From assembly GCA_022410635.1 (NCBI GenBank), contig JAJVDF010000660.1:440269-504268 (forward strand): 64,000 nt of DNA, given 5' to 3'. The notes beneath the pieces are model-generated. The model was not told the DNA's origin. It ran no database searches and was given only the letters and a program-made list of their open reading frames with translations. Of this stretch, positions 11,663-24,022 are shown in pieces (position 1 is the stretch's first letter; every line of letters begins with the position of its first letter). The stretch comes from Tretioscincus oriximinensis. Its lineage: Eukaryota; Chordata; Lepidosauria; Squamata; Gymnophthalmidae. A program made the position numbers and the translations under genes.

Positions 11663-12085
11663 AGAAGAAGAAGAAAAAGGAAAAGAAAAGGAAAAAGAAG
11701 AAGAAGAAGAAAAAGAAAAAGAAGAAGAAAAAGAAAAAGAAGAAGAAAAAGAAGGAGAAAAAGAAGAAGAAGAAGACAATGAAGAAGAAGAAGAAATGGG
11801 TTCTTNTACTCCATTTTTCTCNCTTTTCAAAGGGACTCAAAGCGGCTTACAAGGGTATTTTGTCCAAAGGCTGACATTCTATCTTCCCTACAAGACTCTG
11901 GTGGTTTCCATGTATCTACTTGCAGTCAGTTGAAATTTCTTGCAATTCNTGCTTTCGAATAGCTGGGTTGGCTGGAGCTACAGGATAGTAGAAGGTGCTC
12001 AGCCCTTCCCAGTCCCACACAGGGCTTCGAAACCCCATCGCCCAGGTGAGAGACCGTTTCNTAAGCGACTGAGCCATAAGAGCTC
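11663..12085 (-). mobile_element. SINE2 with expanded GAA/TTC tail
   Basis: On the minus strand a tRNA-like head (box B resembles GGTTTCGAAGCCC) leads to a body ending near 11800. A 3' tail expanded to about 135 bases of TTC-type repeat (GAA on plus) follows at 11663-11800. Confidence 0.8.
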
Positions 12086-12319
12086 ATTGGNTGACTTTGG
12101 ACTAATACCTGCCTTTCATCTTAGCTAATTTTGCGTGATAGATGTAGGGATGAGGTGGTCTTGGATTTATGAGGCATATAAATGGAAAAATCCAAGATAA
12201 ATAAAATAAGCAAACTTTCAAGTACTTCTATATTCTTAAAAATATTTATTTTTGAATGCATTAAGAGGAACAAAATATACCATGCATTCTNATATCCTTC
12301 AAGCACTCTATCAACAATT

Positions 12320-12600
12320 CTAATTGTGTAATGGGCAGTGGAAAATGATGATGATGATGAAGAAGAAGGAGAAGAAGTTGAAAAGGGAGTGGTGGAAGAA
12401 GAGGGACAGGGAGCAGAGGGAAGGGAAGAAGAAGGANAGGATGGACCTGATGACCCTGGAGGTCTCTTCCAACTCTATGATTCTATGATTCTATGAAGAG
12501 AGAAAAGGAGTGGAAGATGAAGGAGAGGAAGGAGAAAGAAAGAGGAANAATTAAGAGGGGGAAGAAGGAAAAAAAGGTTGAAGGAAGAAGAGGAAGAAGG
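12320..12600. repeat. GA-rich tract with CR1-A remnant
   Basis: Purine-rich imperfect GAA/GGA repeat, probably the decayed tail of the SINE2 at 12601-12895. About 50 bases of CR1-A 3' end (12447-12495, plus) are inserted in it. Confidence 0.65.
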
Positions 12601-12895
12601 AAGAAGAATCTGGTTTTTATACCCGGCCCTTCTCACCCGAAGGGACTCTGACCAACTTACAAGATTGTTTTGCCCAAAGGCTTACATCTATTCTATCTTC
12701 CCCACTAGTTTAATGGTGGTACTCATTTATCTAACCGACATGTAGATTGCAAATCTGCTTTCTTTCAAATAGCTGAGTTGGCTAGAGGTGAGGACCAGTT
12801 GAGCGCACTCACCCCCTCCATTTCTGACACAGGGCCTCGAAACCGGATTTCTCAGTTGAAATACCGGCTCTTAGCGACTGCACCATTCATGCCAT
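12601..12895 (-). mobile_element. SINE2 copy
   Basis: Same family as 11663-12085 but more diverged. It has a recognisable tRNA-like head near 12840-12895 and an ATACCCGGCCCTTCTCACC region next to the tail. Confidence 0.75.
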
Positions 12896-12980
12896 AGGGA
12901 GAAAAAACAAACATTGCAAAACCCCAAATCTGAGAATATTTTCTGTCATGTATACCAATGTCAGCCTTGTTTGTACTTAC

Positions 12981-13023
12981 TGAAGGTTAAGAGAAGTCGT
13001 TGGAAGTCAGTTGAAGTTGCTGG
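12981..13023 (-). other. CBP1 untranslated exon 1 (predicted)
   Basis: It lies about 25-30 bases downstream of the TATA box and ends at a GTAAGT donor. It has no ATG-led coding potential and is CA-rich like CBP2 exon 1. The transcription start is estimated from TATA spacing. Confidence 0.7.
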
Positions 13024-13040
13024 TTCTGTCCTGAACTCTC

Positions 13041-13080
13041 TGCTCTTATATATGGTTCTCTTTAGTGTCGTGCCTATGAT
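13041..13080 (-). promoter_or_regulatory. CBP1 core promoter with TATA box
   Basis: This 40-base block is shared in the same register with CBP2 and CBP3, and ends in CATATATAAGAGCA on the minus strand (TATA at 13046-13053). A CCAAT motif lies further upstream near 13093-13100. Confidence 0.75.
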
Positions 13081-13304
13081 GTGTACATNTGTTATTGGTC
13101 AATGACTATTAATTTTGTGAGGCATCATTGCTTTAGTCATTACTTCAGGTGTCATCCAATGCTATTTTTGAAGCAAATATCTGAACAACATAGAAAAAAA
13201 AATGCTTTGGAGTTGGATTAAAAAAAACCTTGGTATTTTCAGCTATATATTTTTTTTCTTATTTCCAATTTGGATTTGCACAATTTGGACCCATTTTTAG
13301 AAAA

Positions 13305-13410
13305 GGCTGTTTTTAATGTGTTAAAACGATGGTTTTATTGTTAACCGCCCTGAGACCTACGGGTATAGGGCAGTATAAAAATGAAATAAATAAATAAAAT
13401 AAATAAATTG
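13305..13410 (+). mobile_element. L2-like LINE tail
   Basis: A decayed L2 3' terminus: ACCGCCCTGAGACCTACGGG followed by a TATAAAAATGAAATAAATAAAT tail. Confidence 0.7.
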
Positions 13411-14607
13411 CAAGGGAAATGTCAAATAAAATGATTTTGTAAACATAGAAAATTAAGCCATGCAATTGTCAGCTGGTGAGCACAAGGATGCGTTAATACC
13501 ATATGTTAAATATACAAGAAGTTACTCAAGCTGTATCAGTTTAAAATTCAGGACTCCAATGACTTTGATACTTAATTATTTTCTCTCCTTTCCTTATGAT
13601 TTCTTTAATGATTTTGTTGGCTTGAGAACGGTCCATCTTGAGCAGTCTTTGATGCTTAGCTGAGTTGCCGAAATAAATAATTGGGTCCATCAGTGGATGA
13701 TTTTTGCAAGAAAGATCAAATGTCCATCCATTTGTAGGGTTGGTTGTGGAGAAGATATTTTGATGGCTCTGGAGATTCAGCTAATCAATGGTGGCTGGTG
13801 CACTTTGAGATTGGGGTGGGCCACAGGATCAATGCTTTCCTAACGTCCCAGAGTTGAAAAAAGCTCACTTCTTCTAGCCCTGGTAAAGTTAGGAAAGAGG
13901 CTGGGAGGTAGTCCATTCAAGCACTTATCAGTCTCTCCTTCAGTCTGCAAGATGAATGCCAATACAAAATTGCACCTCGACGGAGACAGAGAGAAACTGT
14001 AGCCCCTCCCAAGCAGCCCTCCCATTGGATCTGGGATCGGCAACCCCTTTCGTCAAGAAAAAAGCTGACTGAAGCTTCTTGAATTGTTGGCAGCTTCTCT
14101 ATGAAGGCCTATGATTGGCCAATGGAGATTTTATCATTGATTGTAATCTGAGTGTTCGCCGGACCCCCGAACCCAGAGGCAAGCCGCCACTGCAGCTAAT
14201 ATATATTACCGAAAGCACATGTATATATTTTATGCATTTTTTATGCACTGCAAATGTAAAAGATAGAAAGAAAGCAATTTTATTATAATGCAAGCAGGTA
14301 AATAAACACATTACATTATTGCACAAGTAACAATANAACATTTTCAGTTGGGGCAAATTAATTAGGTGTAACTCCACCTGCAACTATTAGCAGGGACAGA
14401 GAGCCTTGGAAATACTTTACACGTTTTGAGAAGAGTAAGAATGGTAGTGGAATCTGGGACACACTACTTTCCCCTTTCTTGTACAGATCCAAAATGGAGA
14501 TAGAAAAAAAAATCATATAGAGAAAAACACCAAGGGGCTTTCAATCCAACTCAAACGTTTTTTTATCAGCTAAAGATTCCAGCTTCAGTGCACCACAGTT
14601 TCTACAT
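13411..14607. other. no gene seen
   Basis: No CBP-like or other coding signal was found. Frames at 13840-14043 and 14099-14383 are unremarkable and lack splice context. Confidence 0.4.
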
Positions 14608-15262
14608 TTATTTATATATTTTATTTATATATACTTATACCCCACCCTATAGCCAAAGGTCTCAGGGCGGCCAAATCAGAAAAACATCACCATGAAATAC
14701 ATCACTAGTATAAAACAATATTTAAAAGTAGGGATAGAGATGATATTTNTTCAGCCAAAGGCCAGGTAAAAGAGGTGCGTCTTCAAGGACCTTCTAAAAG
14801 AGTACAATGATGATGACAGACACACCTTGAGGGGGAGACTATTCCAAAGACGAGGGAAAACCACCAAGAAGGCCCTACCCTGGGTTCCCACTCCACTGGC
14901 TGTTGAAAGGGGTGGTACAACCAGGAGGGCCTCTCCTGCAGATCTTAAGGGATGGGCAGGTTGGTATGGAAGAAGGCCTTCCTTTAGATATTTGGGGCCC
15001 AAGTTATTTAGGGCCTTGTAAGTTAAAGCCAAAACCTTGANTTGGGCTCGGTAGTGGATGGGCAGCCAATGCAGCTCTTTCAAGACCAGTGTGATGTGTG
15101 TGTTGCCAGCTTTCCTGGTCAGCAGTCTAGCGGCTGCATTTTGCACCAGCTGCAGCTTCCGAACCATTTTCAAGGGCAACCCCCTATAGAGCGCATTACA
15201 ATAGTCCAATCTGGAAGTTACCAGAGCGTGGATGACCATGGCTAAATCATCTCTGTTCAGAA
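14608..15262 (-). mobile_element. L2-like LINE, ORF2 C-terminus and 3' end
   Basis: A 162-codon open stretch on the minus strand (14751-15239) carries L2 ORF2 hallmarks: SRLDYCNALYRGLP, LQLVQNAAARLLT and VLKELHWLPI. The 3' UTR and a TTTATTTATA tail follow (plus-strand view). One ambiguous base falls in the frame. The copy is 5' truncated and lacks the catalytic reverse transcriptase domain. Confidence 0.88.
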
Positions 15263-15309
15263 TTTGAAACTAAAAGAGCAAATGCCACATCCCCGTGCCA
15301 GGATTTGCC

Positions 15310-15650
15310 TCGATATCTATTTTAAAATGTGTTCGCCATTCGTCCCCATGTTACATTAAGGCTTCCATGCTGCTCTGACACATTGCCTGGCAATCTCATC
15401 ACGTGGTGATCCCCATAAGGCACTGCTGTGCTTGCCTGCCTATAATCCCCAGCATTCTCTGTGAGCCTACAATTCCCAAGCATTCTCTGAAAACCAAGAG
15501 CCAATGATCTTTTACTCTCACCCCAAAGTCTCATGAGATTTGCCAACTTCCCATTAATGGAAGTTCTCCACAGAGTTTTTGTTTACAAATTGCCCATTGC
15601 GGAATCACACAAACTGTGGTGGCTAATTATGCCATGAGAACGGACCTTTT
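15310..15650 (-). repeat. dispersed repeat family R1
   Basis: Related segments occur at 39425-39780, 53215-53480 and 54515-54800. All share a GAGAATGCTGGGRATT-type motif and a TTTTACTCTCACCCCAAAG-type segment (reverse). No ORF is present. It is probably a non-autonomous transposon, superfamily unknown. Confidence 0.6.
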
Positions 15651-16199
15651 CAGCGAGTGGTTTGCTGTACATGTGTTTCTTTATGGGGTGGGCTGATGGT
15701 GATGTTGCTTCCATTTCAGGGAAGATCATGCATGGGGATGTAACCTTAGACATAAAAGAGAAAGAATCGGCAAAGGATGAGTGNGCAGAAGTCAATAAGA
15801 TGATCAGATGTACGTTTCCTTGCCTCTGCAGTTCAGCATCATGAGATGTTGAGGAAGTCAGAATATCCAATGAGTTCTGAGTTACCTTCATCCATGAAAC
15901 AAGCCTTTGAGGAAAGTGAGTTTGACCCTAATTTCTAGAGTGATTTCAGCAGCGTAGAAAACCTAGAGCTCTTTGAGTCCCAATCTTCTCACTGAAGTAA
16001 TGGACCCAAGTTTTAACTCTTGCAGTGATAATAAAGATAAACATCAGTGGTCTTTTGAATGTGGAGGAATCAGAAATATATTGCATGGACAGGGGAACAA
16101 ATTTTCCTGACCTTGGACTAGGCAGCAATGTGCGTGGTGCATGTGGGAAAGAGTTAAACAAGGAAATTGGACATAATTTCAGATTGTTCATATTTTGAT
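15651..16199. other. no feature recognised
   Basis: The opposing frames at 15583-15891 and 15662-15844 do not resemble known proteins. No splice or promoter context was seen. Confidence 0.4.
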
Positions 16200-16611
16200 T
16201 GATTGATTTACATTCATATTTCGTCGTATACCCAACGGTCTCGTGGTGGATTACAATAAAAAATGATTAAAACAGATTAAAATAAAACAATTTTAAAATA
16301 AAAACAGCAATACAAATTTGACATATCAAAACAGCATCTGAAGGTAGGAAGGAAAAGGTTGACTTTGGTTCCTTTAAGTATTGGCACTTAGATAACATCT
16401 TTAAGGATCTTCTAAAAGAATACAATGATATTGAGTGATACACCTCAAGAGGGAGACTATTCCACAGACTGGTGGCAACCATCCAGAAGGCTCTGCCCTG
16501 GATCTGAAGTCCATTTGACGTTGAGAGAAGTGGTACAAACTTCTCTGCAGTTTTTTTAATGCATGGACAGGTTGACTTTGGTTCCTTTAAGTATTGGCAC
16601 TTAGATAACAT
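16200..16611 (-). mobile_element. L2-like LINE fragment with 42-bp internal duplication
   Basis: Decayed L2 3' end (LWNSLPLEV and YSFRRSLK motifs on minus). A 42-bp segment is repeated directly at 16357-16398 and 16570-16611, so part of the element is bracketed by its own sequence. Confidence 0.65.
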
Positions 16612-18304
16612 TTGTTTGATTTCAGTAGTTAATGATTTCAGTAATTTGCATTAAACTAATGGAGTGTTCTGTTTGAGTACCTGCATGACCCTTGTGGCAC
16701 GGATCCTTTGTGGTTTAAATGTCATCTTTCTTCACCAGATTGACAGGTTTTTCTTTTTTTTAATGGTTTAAGATTTGAGATTTTTGTTGAGTGAGCAAGC
16801 CTAAGAAAGGGGGATGTAAAGCTGGTGTAGATTTCAATACTATTGGCTTGAATGAAATTCCTATCTGAACACAAGACACAAATTGTCTCTCAAACTACTT
16901 GANACACTTACAAAAANNTTTTTAATTTTTGTAAGCCGCCCTGGACACCTTCGGGGGGAAGGGCGGGGTAAAAATCTTTTAAATAAATAAATAAAAAAAA
17001 TAAAGTTCTGTGGATGAGGAAGTTAAATAGATAGTTTCTGTAAATAATGATTAAACTGTATAATTCTGCAAGATAGAGAGAATCCACCGTAAGCAAACAA
17101 AGGGGATTCCATTATCCATGTTCTTGCCACATGTATAGTTTGAGATATATTTTTTGAAAGATATTAATGATCCATGGAAAGAAGTAAGCCAGCCAATACC
17201 AGCTAATGATTATGGTGATCATTTGAGGGAACTCTGAATAGCTTCTGAAAGTTGAATCAGGCTCTTTGCTGGCAGTCAGCGCTTCCATGTTTAGAAGCAG
17301 GAGCTTCTGACATTGTTTGCATGTCAAAAGGATGATACATATGATATTAATAGTTTATGATCCTTTATAGCAAGCAATGAAGTCAAGACATTTTCATTAA
17401 AACTGGACCCTGAAAAAGCAACTCATTTGCAGCAAATTGGTCTGACAGATTATGCACTAAATATAGCTTCTGGTCTGTATCCTTTCTGGGGCCCTGACCC
17501 ACTGAGCCTTATTCTGGTTTATATCTCAGGGCAGAGCTGAGATTTTGTGTGAGAACCTTAGTCTTAGGCCATGTTTGCACAGGCTCGTTTTTAAGCCCTA
17601 AGCAAACAAAGCCCACACACCACAACCTTTTGAAATGTAAATAAATCCGGTAAATGCAAATCAGGCCTGAGTGTGAGGACAGCCCAAATTATAGAAGTCT
17701 CGTGTGATCATAGCCGACTGGAGTTCCTGGACAAGAGAATAAAACTGTGTCCTTTGCTTCTGATTCATGGAATAGTTTTGTAGACGTGATGTATGCCACA
17801 TGTCCTGGTTCTCAACATTCTACACTGCCTGCCTGCCCTGTGGGACTTATTGGCACTCATGAAGATTCTGTCTGTGGGCCAAAATGCCATACATTTTTCC
17901 AGCTTTAATTTTTTAAAAAGTTAACATTGTAGAACAACAAAGTATCAATTGGTATTTATAGTACACACTTTTTTTAAACCCTGGAAACCATGCTTTTTCC
18001 ATGATGAGTCTGGATCTTCACAAGTGCAACTAATAATTATTCGATGGACATCTCTCATGGAAGCAGAGCCATTCCGTTTGTCCTCTTGGAAATCACTGGC
18101 CATATGATCTGCATTTCTCTGCAGCCCAAAAAGGCTTTTCATTCAAAGGTTCACAAAAGTGTCATGGCAAATGGCAATACTGGTTTTGCTTTGGGGATGC
18201 TAATGGAAAACAAAAGGCTGACTAGATGTATGCTAAAGGCTGGTATCTTGCACCATCAGTAAAAACCTGGTGCTCTGGAAGCTAATATATATAATTCCAC
18301 TAAT
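16612..18304. other. no gene seen
   Basis: A LINE or SINE tail (GCCGCCCTGGACACCTTCGG followed by AAATAAATAAATA) lies at about 16915-17003, plus strand. A piece of repeat R3 may lie at 17470-17560. The rest is unassigned. Confidence 0.4.
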
Positions 18305-19045
18305 CTATGTAGTTGCGGAATTAGCTCATTGAGTTATGATAATGCAACGGGCTCTAGTCCCTCTGCCCCCTTGCTCCCCCAATGCCTCCAACCATTTCCT
18401 CCCTCCCTAGCCCCCTCCCATGGCTCTTTCACTTTCTGCTTCTTTGTTTCATTCCTTCTTTCTTTCTGTTTTCCTTTCCTTAATTCTTCCTTTCCTCTTT
18501 CCTTTTCTTTCATCTTACATCCGTTCCTTCCTTTGTTCTTTCTTTTCCTCCCAGTTCTGGTCCCAGTACTGAACCCTGGGGTATTCCACTTCTCACATCT
18601 TATTATTTATATTTATTACTCTATATTTATTACTTCCTTCTGTTTTCTGTCTTTTAGCCAGTTTCTAACCCAGGACTCTGTTCTCTGGAGGCTGCCAAAG
18701 TTCCAAGCCCTTTCATTGGTCTCTGGAGGCTGCCAAAGTTCCAAGCCCTTGGGTAGTCTCAAGACAGGACTAGACAGGTTTATGGACACCAAGGGTATAA
18801 GTGGGTACTAGAATGGATGTTTGGATGCTGCCTCCGGGATGGAGCAACATGCAAGACTCCTGAAATATCATTTGCAGGGAGTCACGAACAGGAGCATATT
18901 TTGCTTTCCTNTGTTCAGGCTGCCCAGGGGCATCTGCTGGGCCTCTGTGTGGGACAGAAGGCTGGACTAGATGGGCTGTGGCCTGATCCAGTATGGCTCT
19001 TCTTATGTTCTTATGTTCTTATGGTCATTATGCCTCGGAATGTTG
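18305..19045 (+). repeat. duplicate of CBP2 intron sequence
   Basis: The stretch from ATGCAACGGGCTCTAG (about 18343) through a pyrimidine-rich run to the twice-repeated CTCTGGAGGCTGCCAAAGTT and GTCATTATGCCTCGGAATG matches CBP2 intron DNA at about 22980-23655. Each copy has its own insertion: CR1-B here, SINE2 there. It could be a relic of a lost CBP unit or an unnamed transposon. Confidence 0.6.
18755..19022 (+). mobile_element. CR1-B LINE 3' end
   Basis: Begins inside the ORF2 C-terminus (LKTGLDRFMDTKGISGY), runs through the family 3' UTR and ends in TTCTTATG units. It is inserted in the repeated segment 18305-19045. Confidence 0.85.
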
Positions 19046-19655
19046 AACAGTGAAACAGACAAATGGCATTTAGCAAAAAAACGAGGAAGACTATCATTGA
19101 AATGTTTATGGGGTTCTAAAAGGATTGTATCACTAATTAAAGATTACACAGGTTTTTAATCAATTGAGAATAAAGATTCAACTTCCTGCCCACAATGTTT
19201 TATCTTGTAAGGACTCCTCCTTAGGTTCCTGGCCACTACCCAGTCCATGGCTGCACTCAGAAACTGGTTCAGCCTCTCCTGACTGAGACGATAAGTAGAA
19301 ATAGAACCAAATATTACCCACATGTAAATAATATCCAGTCCCAAATACCTTTAAAAAACCAACCGCTTTACATAGATATTAAAACAGAGACATTAATAAA
19401 ATTATACCTCATAGTCCAACCTTCCAAAGCTCAGAGTGACCTAATACTGCTTTATGGAATAACCCTTACAAGTAGGAGAAAAACAGAATAATANCGTGTC
19501 TCCCATGCCCATCTACCAGAACCCAGTTTATCCTAATAACCTAAGGCGGCCAATGATCAAAGTATCATGTTATAGGTTGAACAGTTATAAATGTCTTATA
19601 CAGTGATATCAGGCTTTAAAAACCGGACATGATCTCATAAAAATAGACTATGGTC
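19046..19655. other. no feature recognised
   Basis: No coding or repeat signature that I can name. Confidence 0.4.
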
Positions 19656-20010
19656 CCTTTCAAACCATGCGGTAAAACCTGTAAAAGGGGTTAAATTCGG
19701 CATAACAAGATCCCCTGTCTGTTTACATTACTTCAAAAATCCACCCGGAGCTGGTAAGAGGGAACCAGGAAGTCACTACTGCACATGTCAGCCAGCTGCG
19801 ATTTTGAGGTCCTGGCTGGCTGGCATCTTCTTGCTGTATCCAAGCCCTACAATGGCACAACAGACACCAGGGCTGCAGGCAGTTTCCATTGGAAGGACAG
19901 GTATTTTGTGATGATGTATGAAAACATCAGCAAACTCTTCTTCCACAGCAAAGGAGCTTTTTCCTGGGTAGGAGCCAGAAATCCAGAGGAAGCTCCTCAA
20001 GATGATCCTA
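19656..20010 (+). repeat. dispersed repeat family R2
   Basis: Matches the reverse complement of 55985-56290. Both share a TCAAAAATCCACMCRGAGCTGG-type region and an accidental frame with YENISK/FENISN and KGAF.WVG. The similarity reflects the DNA repeat rather than a conserved gene, because both frames are short and lack context. Confidence 0.6.
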
Positions 20011-20060
20011 CCAACCCGCTAGATAATATACTAAAAGCAACTTTTGGAATGTCACATATA

Positions 20061-20202
20061 CATGGTGCTTCAAAAAAAATGTATACACACTTTGAACTTC
20101 CATAGAAAATTTATTTACTGTTCTACAAAGTTAAATTACAGGATTTCCCACTCTACGAGGCTAACGTTATACAGTGTGTATACATTTTTTTGAAGCACCC
20201 TG
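20061..20202. mobile_element. Tc1/mariner-type MITE
   Basis: Ends CATGGTGCTTC and GAAGCACCCTG, each continuing into a GTATACAC-type inverted repeat of about 27 bp, flanked by TA. Sister copy at 38756-38879. Confidence 0.8.
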
Positions 20203-20302
20203 TATATAGATTATATTGTGCCCACTGTTTCTTGCAAACCAATTGCAGCAAGCCCTGAAAGCTTCAATACCAAGTTTGAAGGGCAGTTGGCAGCAGTCTA
20301 TT

Positions 20303-20560
20303 TAGAGAGCCAATTTGGTGCACTGGTTAGAGTGTTGGACTCTTATCTGCTAGTCTCCCAGTTCGATTCCCCACTCCTCAATGAAAGCCAGATGAGTGAC
20401 CTTGGGCCAGTCACAGTCCTCTACAACTCTCTCAGCCCTACTTACTTCACAGGATGTTTGTTTTGGAGAAAACAACAAAAAGCTATATGTGCCGCCTTTC
20501 GTTGGCCACCCGNAGACCTTTGGGTATAGGGCGGGATATAAGTACAAATAAATAAATTGA
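20303..20560 (+). mobile_element. SINE1 (tRNA-derived)
   Basis: Box A-like GGTTAGAGTG and box B-like AGTTCGATTCCCC mark the tRNA head. The body follows (CTTGGGCCAGTCACAG), then the LINE-like tail GGCGGGATATAAGTACAAAT with AAATAAATA. Confidence 0.9.
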
Positions 20561-20814
20561 ACATTTTGCTGACCATTTCATCAGTTACTTGAGAATTATG
20601 GTGAAGGAAAAACTGCACGATCTTATCCATGTTTGATCCATCGCATTGAGTAGCATGCCAAGTGTACTCCACTGGCCATCATTTTTCGAAGGCCGATAAG
20701 GCAAATTTTCAACAAACCCAGATTCGACCATTTGATCATTACGTACAAACTGGGCAGATATGTAAGTATTCTGTCCAAGAAAAGGATTTATACCTGGGGG
20801 GGATCAGGCAATAC
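20561..20814. other. no feature recognised
   Basis: Short unassigned stretch between SINE1 and the microsatellite. The open frame crossing it is only the lead-in to the CAC/CAT array. Confidence 0.4.
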
Positions 20815-21530
<716 letters not shown>

Positions 21531-21675
21531 CAATCATAGAATTGAGACCTCCAGGGTCATCAGCTCCATCCCTTTGATCAATGCAGGAGACACTAAACCA
21601 CTTCCAGTGAAGGGGAACTTGCCCCCTCGTGCAGCAACCTGTTCTACTAGTGGATCACCCTTACTCATTTTGTAC
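21531..21675 (-). mobile_element. CR1-A LINE 3' UTR fragment
   Basis: Starts with the reversed tail (AATCATAGAATTGAGACCTC) and matches the CR1-A 3' end as far as the conserved GTGGATCACCCTTACTC region. Confidence 0.75.
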
Positions 21676-21764
21676 TACTTCTTCAATATTCTGGTTCCAC
21701 CNCTTATTGTTCTTGTGTGGTGTGTGGAATTGCAGTTGACCCATTCACATCTTGTCAATACATG

Positions 21765-22130
21765 CAAGATAGATGGCCACATGCTCCTAAAGGATAAGGT
21801 GTCCATTCTGAATGGATGGGCAGAACATTTTCAGACCCTTTTTAACATTATCCATATCATCCAGAAATCATCAATTCACTGTATTCCTCATCAAACAATG
21901 AATGCAATAAAAACTACCTTCATTAGAAGAAACAATTGAGGCCATCAGCCAACTGAGAACTGTGAAATCCCACCACAGCTTTTTGAAGCATGGAAGCAGA
22001 GCAATTCATACNAAACTTTGTGAACTCTTCAACCGCTGTTGAGATCAAGGCAAACTTGACGGCAGCCAGTTCAGAGACCTTCCCCTGCAGTTGATGTTGG
22101 TGGACCTGCTTATCCCACATTGGTCTTATT
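21765..22130 (+). mobile_element. degenerate non-LTR retrotransposon, RTE-like
   Basis: Translation in shifting frames gives a DGHMLLKDKVSILNGWAEHF-type segment and a decayed reverse-transcriptase linker. This resembles the region just before the RT domain of RTE-clade LINEs. Clade assignment is by memory of the motif and is tentative. Confidence 0.5.
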
Positions 22131-22211
22131 AGCCACCAGTGAGCCTACGACAGGCATGGACAACTAGTCCTTCCTTCAAAGATCTTTGTTCAGGAAAGAC
22201 TGCAGTGTGAA

Positions 22212-22387
22212 TAGGCTGACCAGATGAACCCTTTTTTGGGGGGGATTGAAAGCCAGTTTTGGGGTGATTCCCAGTTTTTTCTGAGGACCTTTTTTTGAAT
22301 TTGTTTTGCTCAGAAAAAATCGGGAGGCACCCAAAAATGGGTTTTCAGTTCCCCCCCCTTCCCCAAAGGGGTCATCTGGTCAGCCTA
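22212..22387. mobile_element. hAT MITE (short fold-back form)
   Basis: Ends TAGGCTGACCAGATGA and TCATCTGGTCAGCCTA enclose an almost palindromic G/C-run interior. No clear 8-bp TSD remains, unlike the copy at 4660-4859. Confidence 0.8.
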
Positions 22388-22784
22388 GGTTAGCATTTGA
22401 TTCAATACATAGAAATCTGTGTCTTGAAAAAATAACCCACTAACGTGGACAAAAGTTATTATTGCTTGCCTATTAAAAAATAATTTCTAGCTCTTTATGT
22501 GTTTGCATAGATGTTAATTATGTTCTAACAGAGGAAGTTTAATATTGATGCTATGTATGGAGCACAGTTTTACCTAAAACACCATCAACAAATGAAAACA
22601 TACCGATATCAGGAAAATTCTACAATAAAAAGAGTAACAACTCATTAGAACCTTTGTCCGGTAGCATATTCCTCTCCTGCTTTTTCTTTTTCACAGGTTA
22701 ATAGGACTAAATTAGGCGGCGCTGTAAATAACCACCAATCAAGCAATCACACCTGTGACCAAGTTTATGGGGATTGTCTCATGC
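22388..22784. promoter_or_regulatory. CBP2 upstream region
   Basis: No repeat recognised. A CCAAT motif lies near 22732-22740, about 80 bases before TATA, and could be part of the CBP2 proximal promoter. No other regulatory site can be supported. Confidence 0.35.
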
Positions 22785-22824
22785 ATTATGGCCACGAGGC
22801 CAGAGAGAAACATTTATAAGCGCA
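22785..22824 (+). promoter_or_regulatory. CBP2 core promoter with TATA box
   Basis: This 40-base block is about 80 percent identical to the CBP3 block in the same register. It contains GGCCAGAGAGAAACATTTAT, and the TATA box (TTTATAA) is at 22813-22819. Confidence 0.8.
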
Positions 22825-22842
22825 GGGTGTTCAGAGCAAAAG

Positions 22843-22892
22843 CTACAAGCTCAGTTGACTACTAGCAACTTCTCTGCAACTTGTGAACCTCA
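22843..22892 (+). other. CBP2 untranslated exon 1 (predicted)
   Basis: Begins about 30 bases after TATA and ends at the GTAAGT donor (22893-22898). It contains no ATG and resembles CBP1 exon 1 in its final AACCTCA/AACCTTCA. Confidence 0.75.
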
Positions 22893-23100
22893 GTAAGTAC
22901 CGAGAAACTTATCCTCTTTCCATTCGTTACAGAGTATAGGTAATGTGCTTTGAAAATTGGATTCCACTTCTTTTTCATTGTCTGTCTCTCTATTACCTAT
23001 TTACTAGTTGAGTTAGCCCANTGTGTTACAGTAATGCAACAGGCTCTAGCCTTTCCTCCTCTTGCTTTCATCCATGCCTCCATTTACCTCCTCTTTCCCC

Positions 23101-23413
23101 TGAGCACGGATAGCTCAGTCGCTAAGGAATCTGTCTCTTGCCTGGGAGATGGGGTTTCGAAGCCCTGTGTGGGACGTGGGAGGGCTGAGCACCTTCCACT
23201 AGCCTGCAGCTCCAGCCAACCCAGCTATTCGAAAGCAGGAATTGTAAGAAATTGCAACTGACTGCAAGTAGATACATGGGAACCACCAGGGCCTGGTGGG
23301 GAAGATAGAATGTCAGCCTTCGGGCAAAATACCCTTGCAAGCTGCTTTGAGTCCCTTTGAAAGATGAGAAAAAAGCGGGATATAAGAAACAAGTTCTTCT
23401 TCTTCTTCTTCAC
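23101..23413 (+). mobile_element. SINE2 (tRNA-derived, TTC tail)
   Basis: The tRNA-like head is clear: box A GATAGCTCAGTCGCTAAGG and box B GGGTTTCGAAGCCC. The body has GCAACTGACTGCAAGTAGAT and ends AAAGCGGGATATAAGAAAC before a short TTC tail. This is the best reference copy of the family here. Confidence 0.88.
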
Positions 23414-23799
23414 TTGCCACATCTTTCGTTCCTTACTTCTTTCCATTTTCCTTCCATCTTTCATCCATTCCGCATGTCACATATTTCCATCCATTTATTA
23501 CTTCCGTCTGTTTTTTGCCTTTTAGCCAGTTTCCCAGGGCTCTGTTCTCTGGAGGCTGCTAAAGTTCCAAGCCTTGTCATTGGTCTCTGGAGGCTGCCAA
23601 AGTTCTGAGCCCTGTCATTGGTCGTTATGCCTTGGAATGTTGAACTGTTCCACGTCCCTTTTACTACTTATGATAATTTTATTATAGCTTTTTTAAAGGT
23701 TCAAAGCAGATCTTTTTGGTAACTTACCCAATTGTCTTTCACTGAATCAAACCTAACACTAGTTGAAGAGATCAGAATTTGTATGAATTTGTAAGCCAC

Positions 23800-24022
23800 T
23801 GAGATCTCGTTGAGTCTTGTGGTTAGAGAGGTTCCCTGCTGACTTGATTCTGTACTTCCCCACAAAGTCAGTTAGATTGCCCTGGGCTTGTCACAGTTCT
23901 TGGAAGCTCTCTCAGGCTCATTTACTTCACAAGGGATCTGTTGTGAAGGTAAGAACAGAAGAACCTTCAGTTTCTTCAGGTTAAGAAATTCAGGATATAA
24001 AAACCCGTTCTTCTCCTCCTGA
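23800..24022 (+). mobile_element. degenerate SINE1-like element
   Basis: It retains the order of GTGGTTAGAG, CTGGGCTTGTCACAGTTCTT, CTCTCTCAGGC and a GATATAAAAACC tail, but is strongly diverged and ends in a TTCTCC tail. Confidence 0.6.

Larger units (their letters stand above)
11491..12980 (-). other. CBP1 5'UTR intron (1,490 bp)
   Basis: The acceptor TTTCCTTTGGCATTGCAG lies immediately before exon 2 (11490), and the donor GTAAGT is at 12980-12975. The intron holds two SINE2 copies in sense orientation, a CR1-A tail remnant and GA-rich microsatellite. One phaseless intron in the 5' UTR is the normal squamate CBP layout. Confidence 0.8.
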
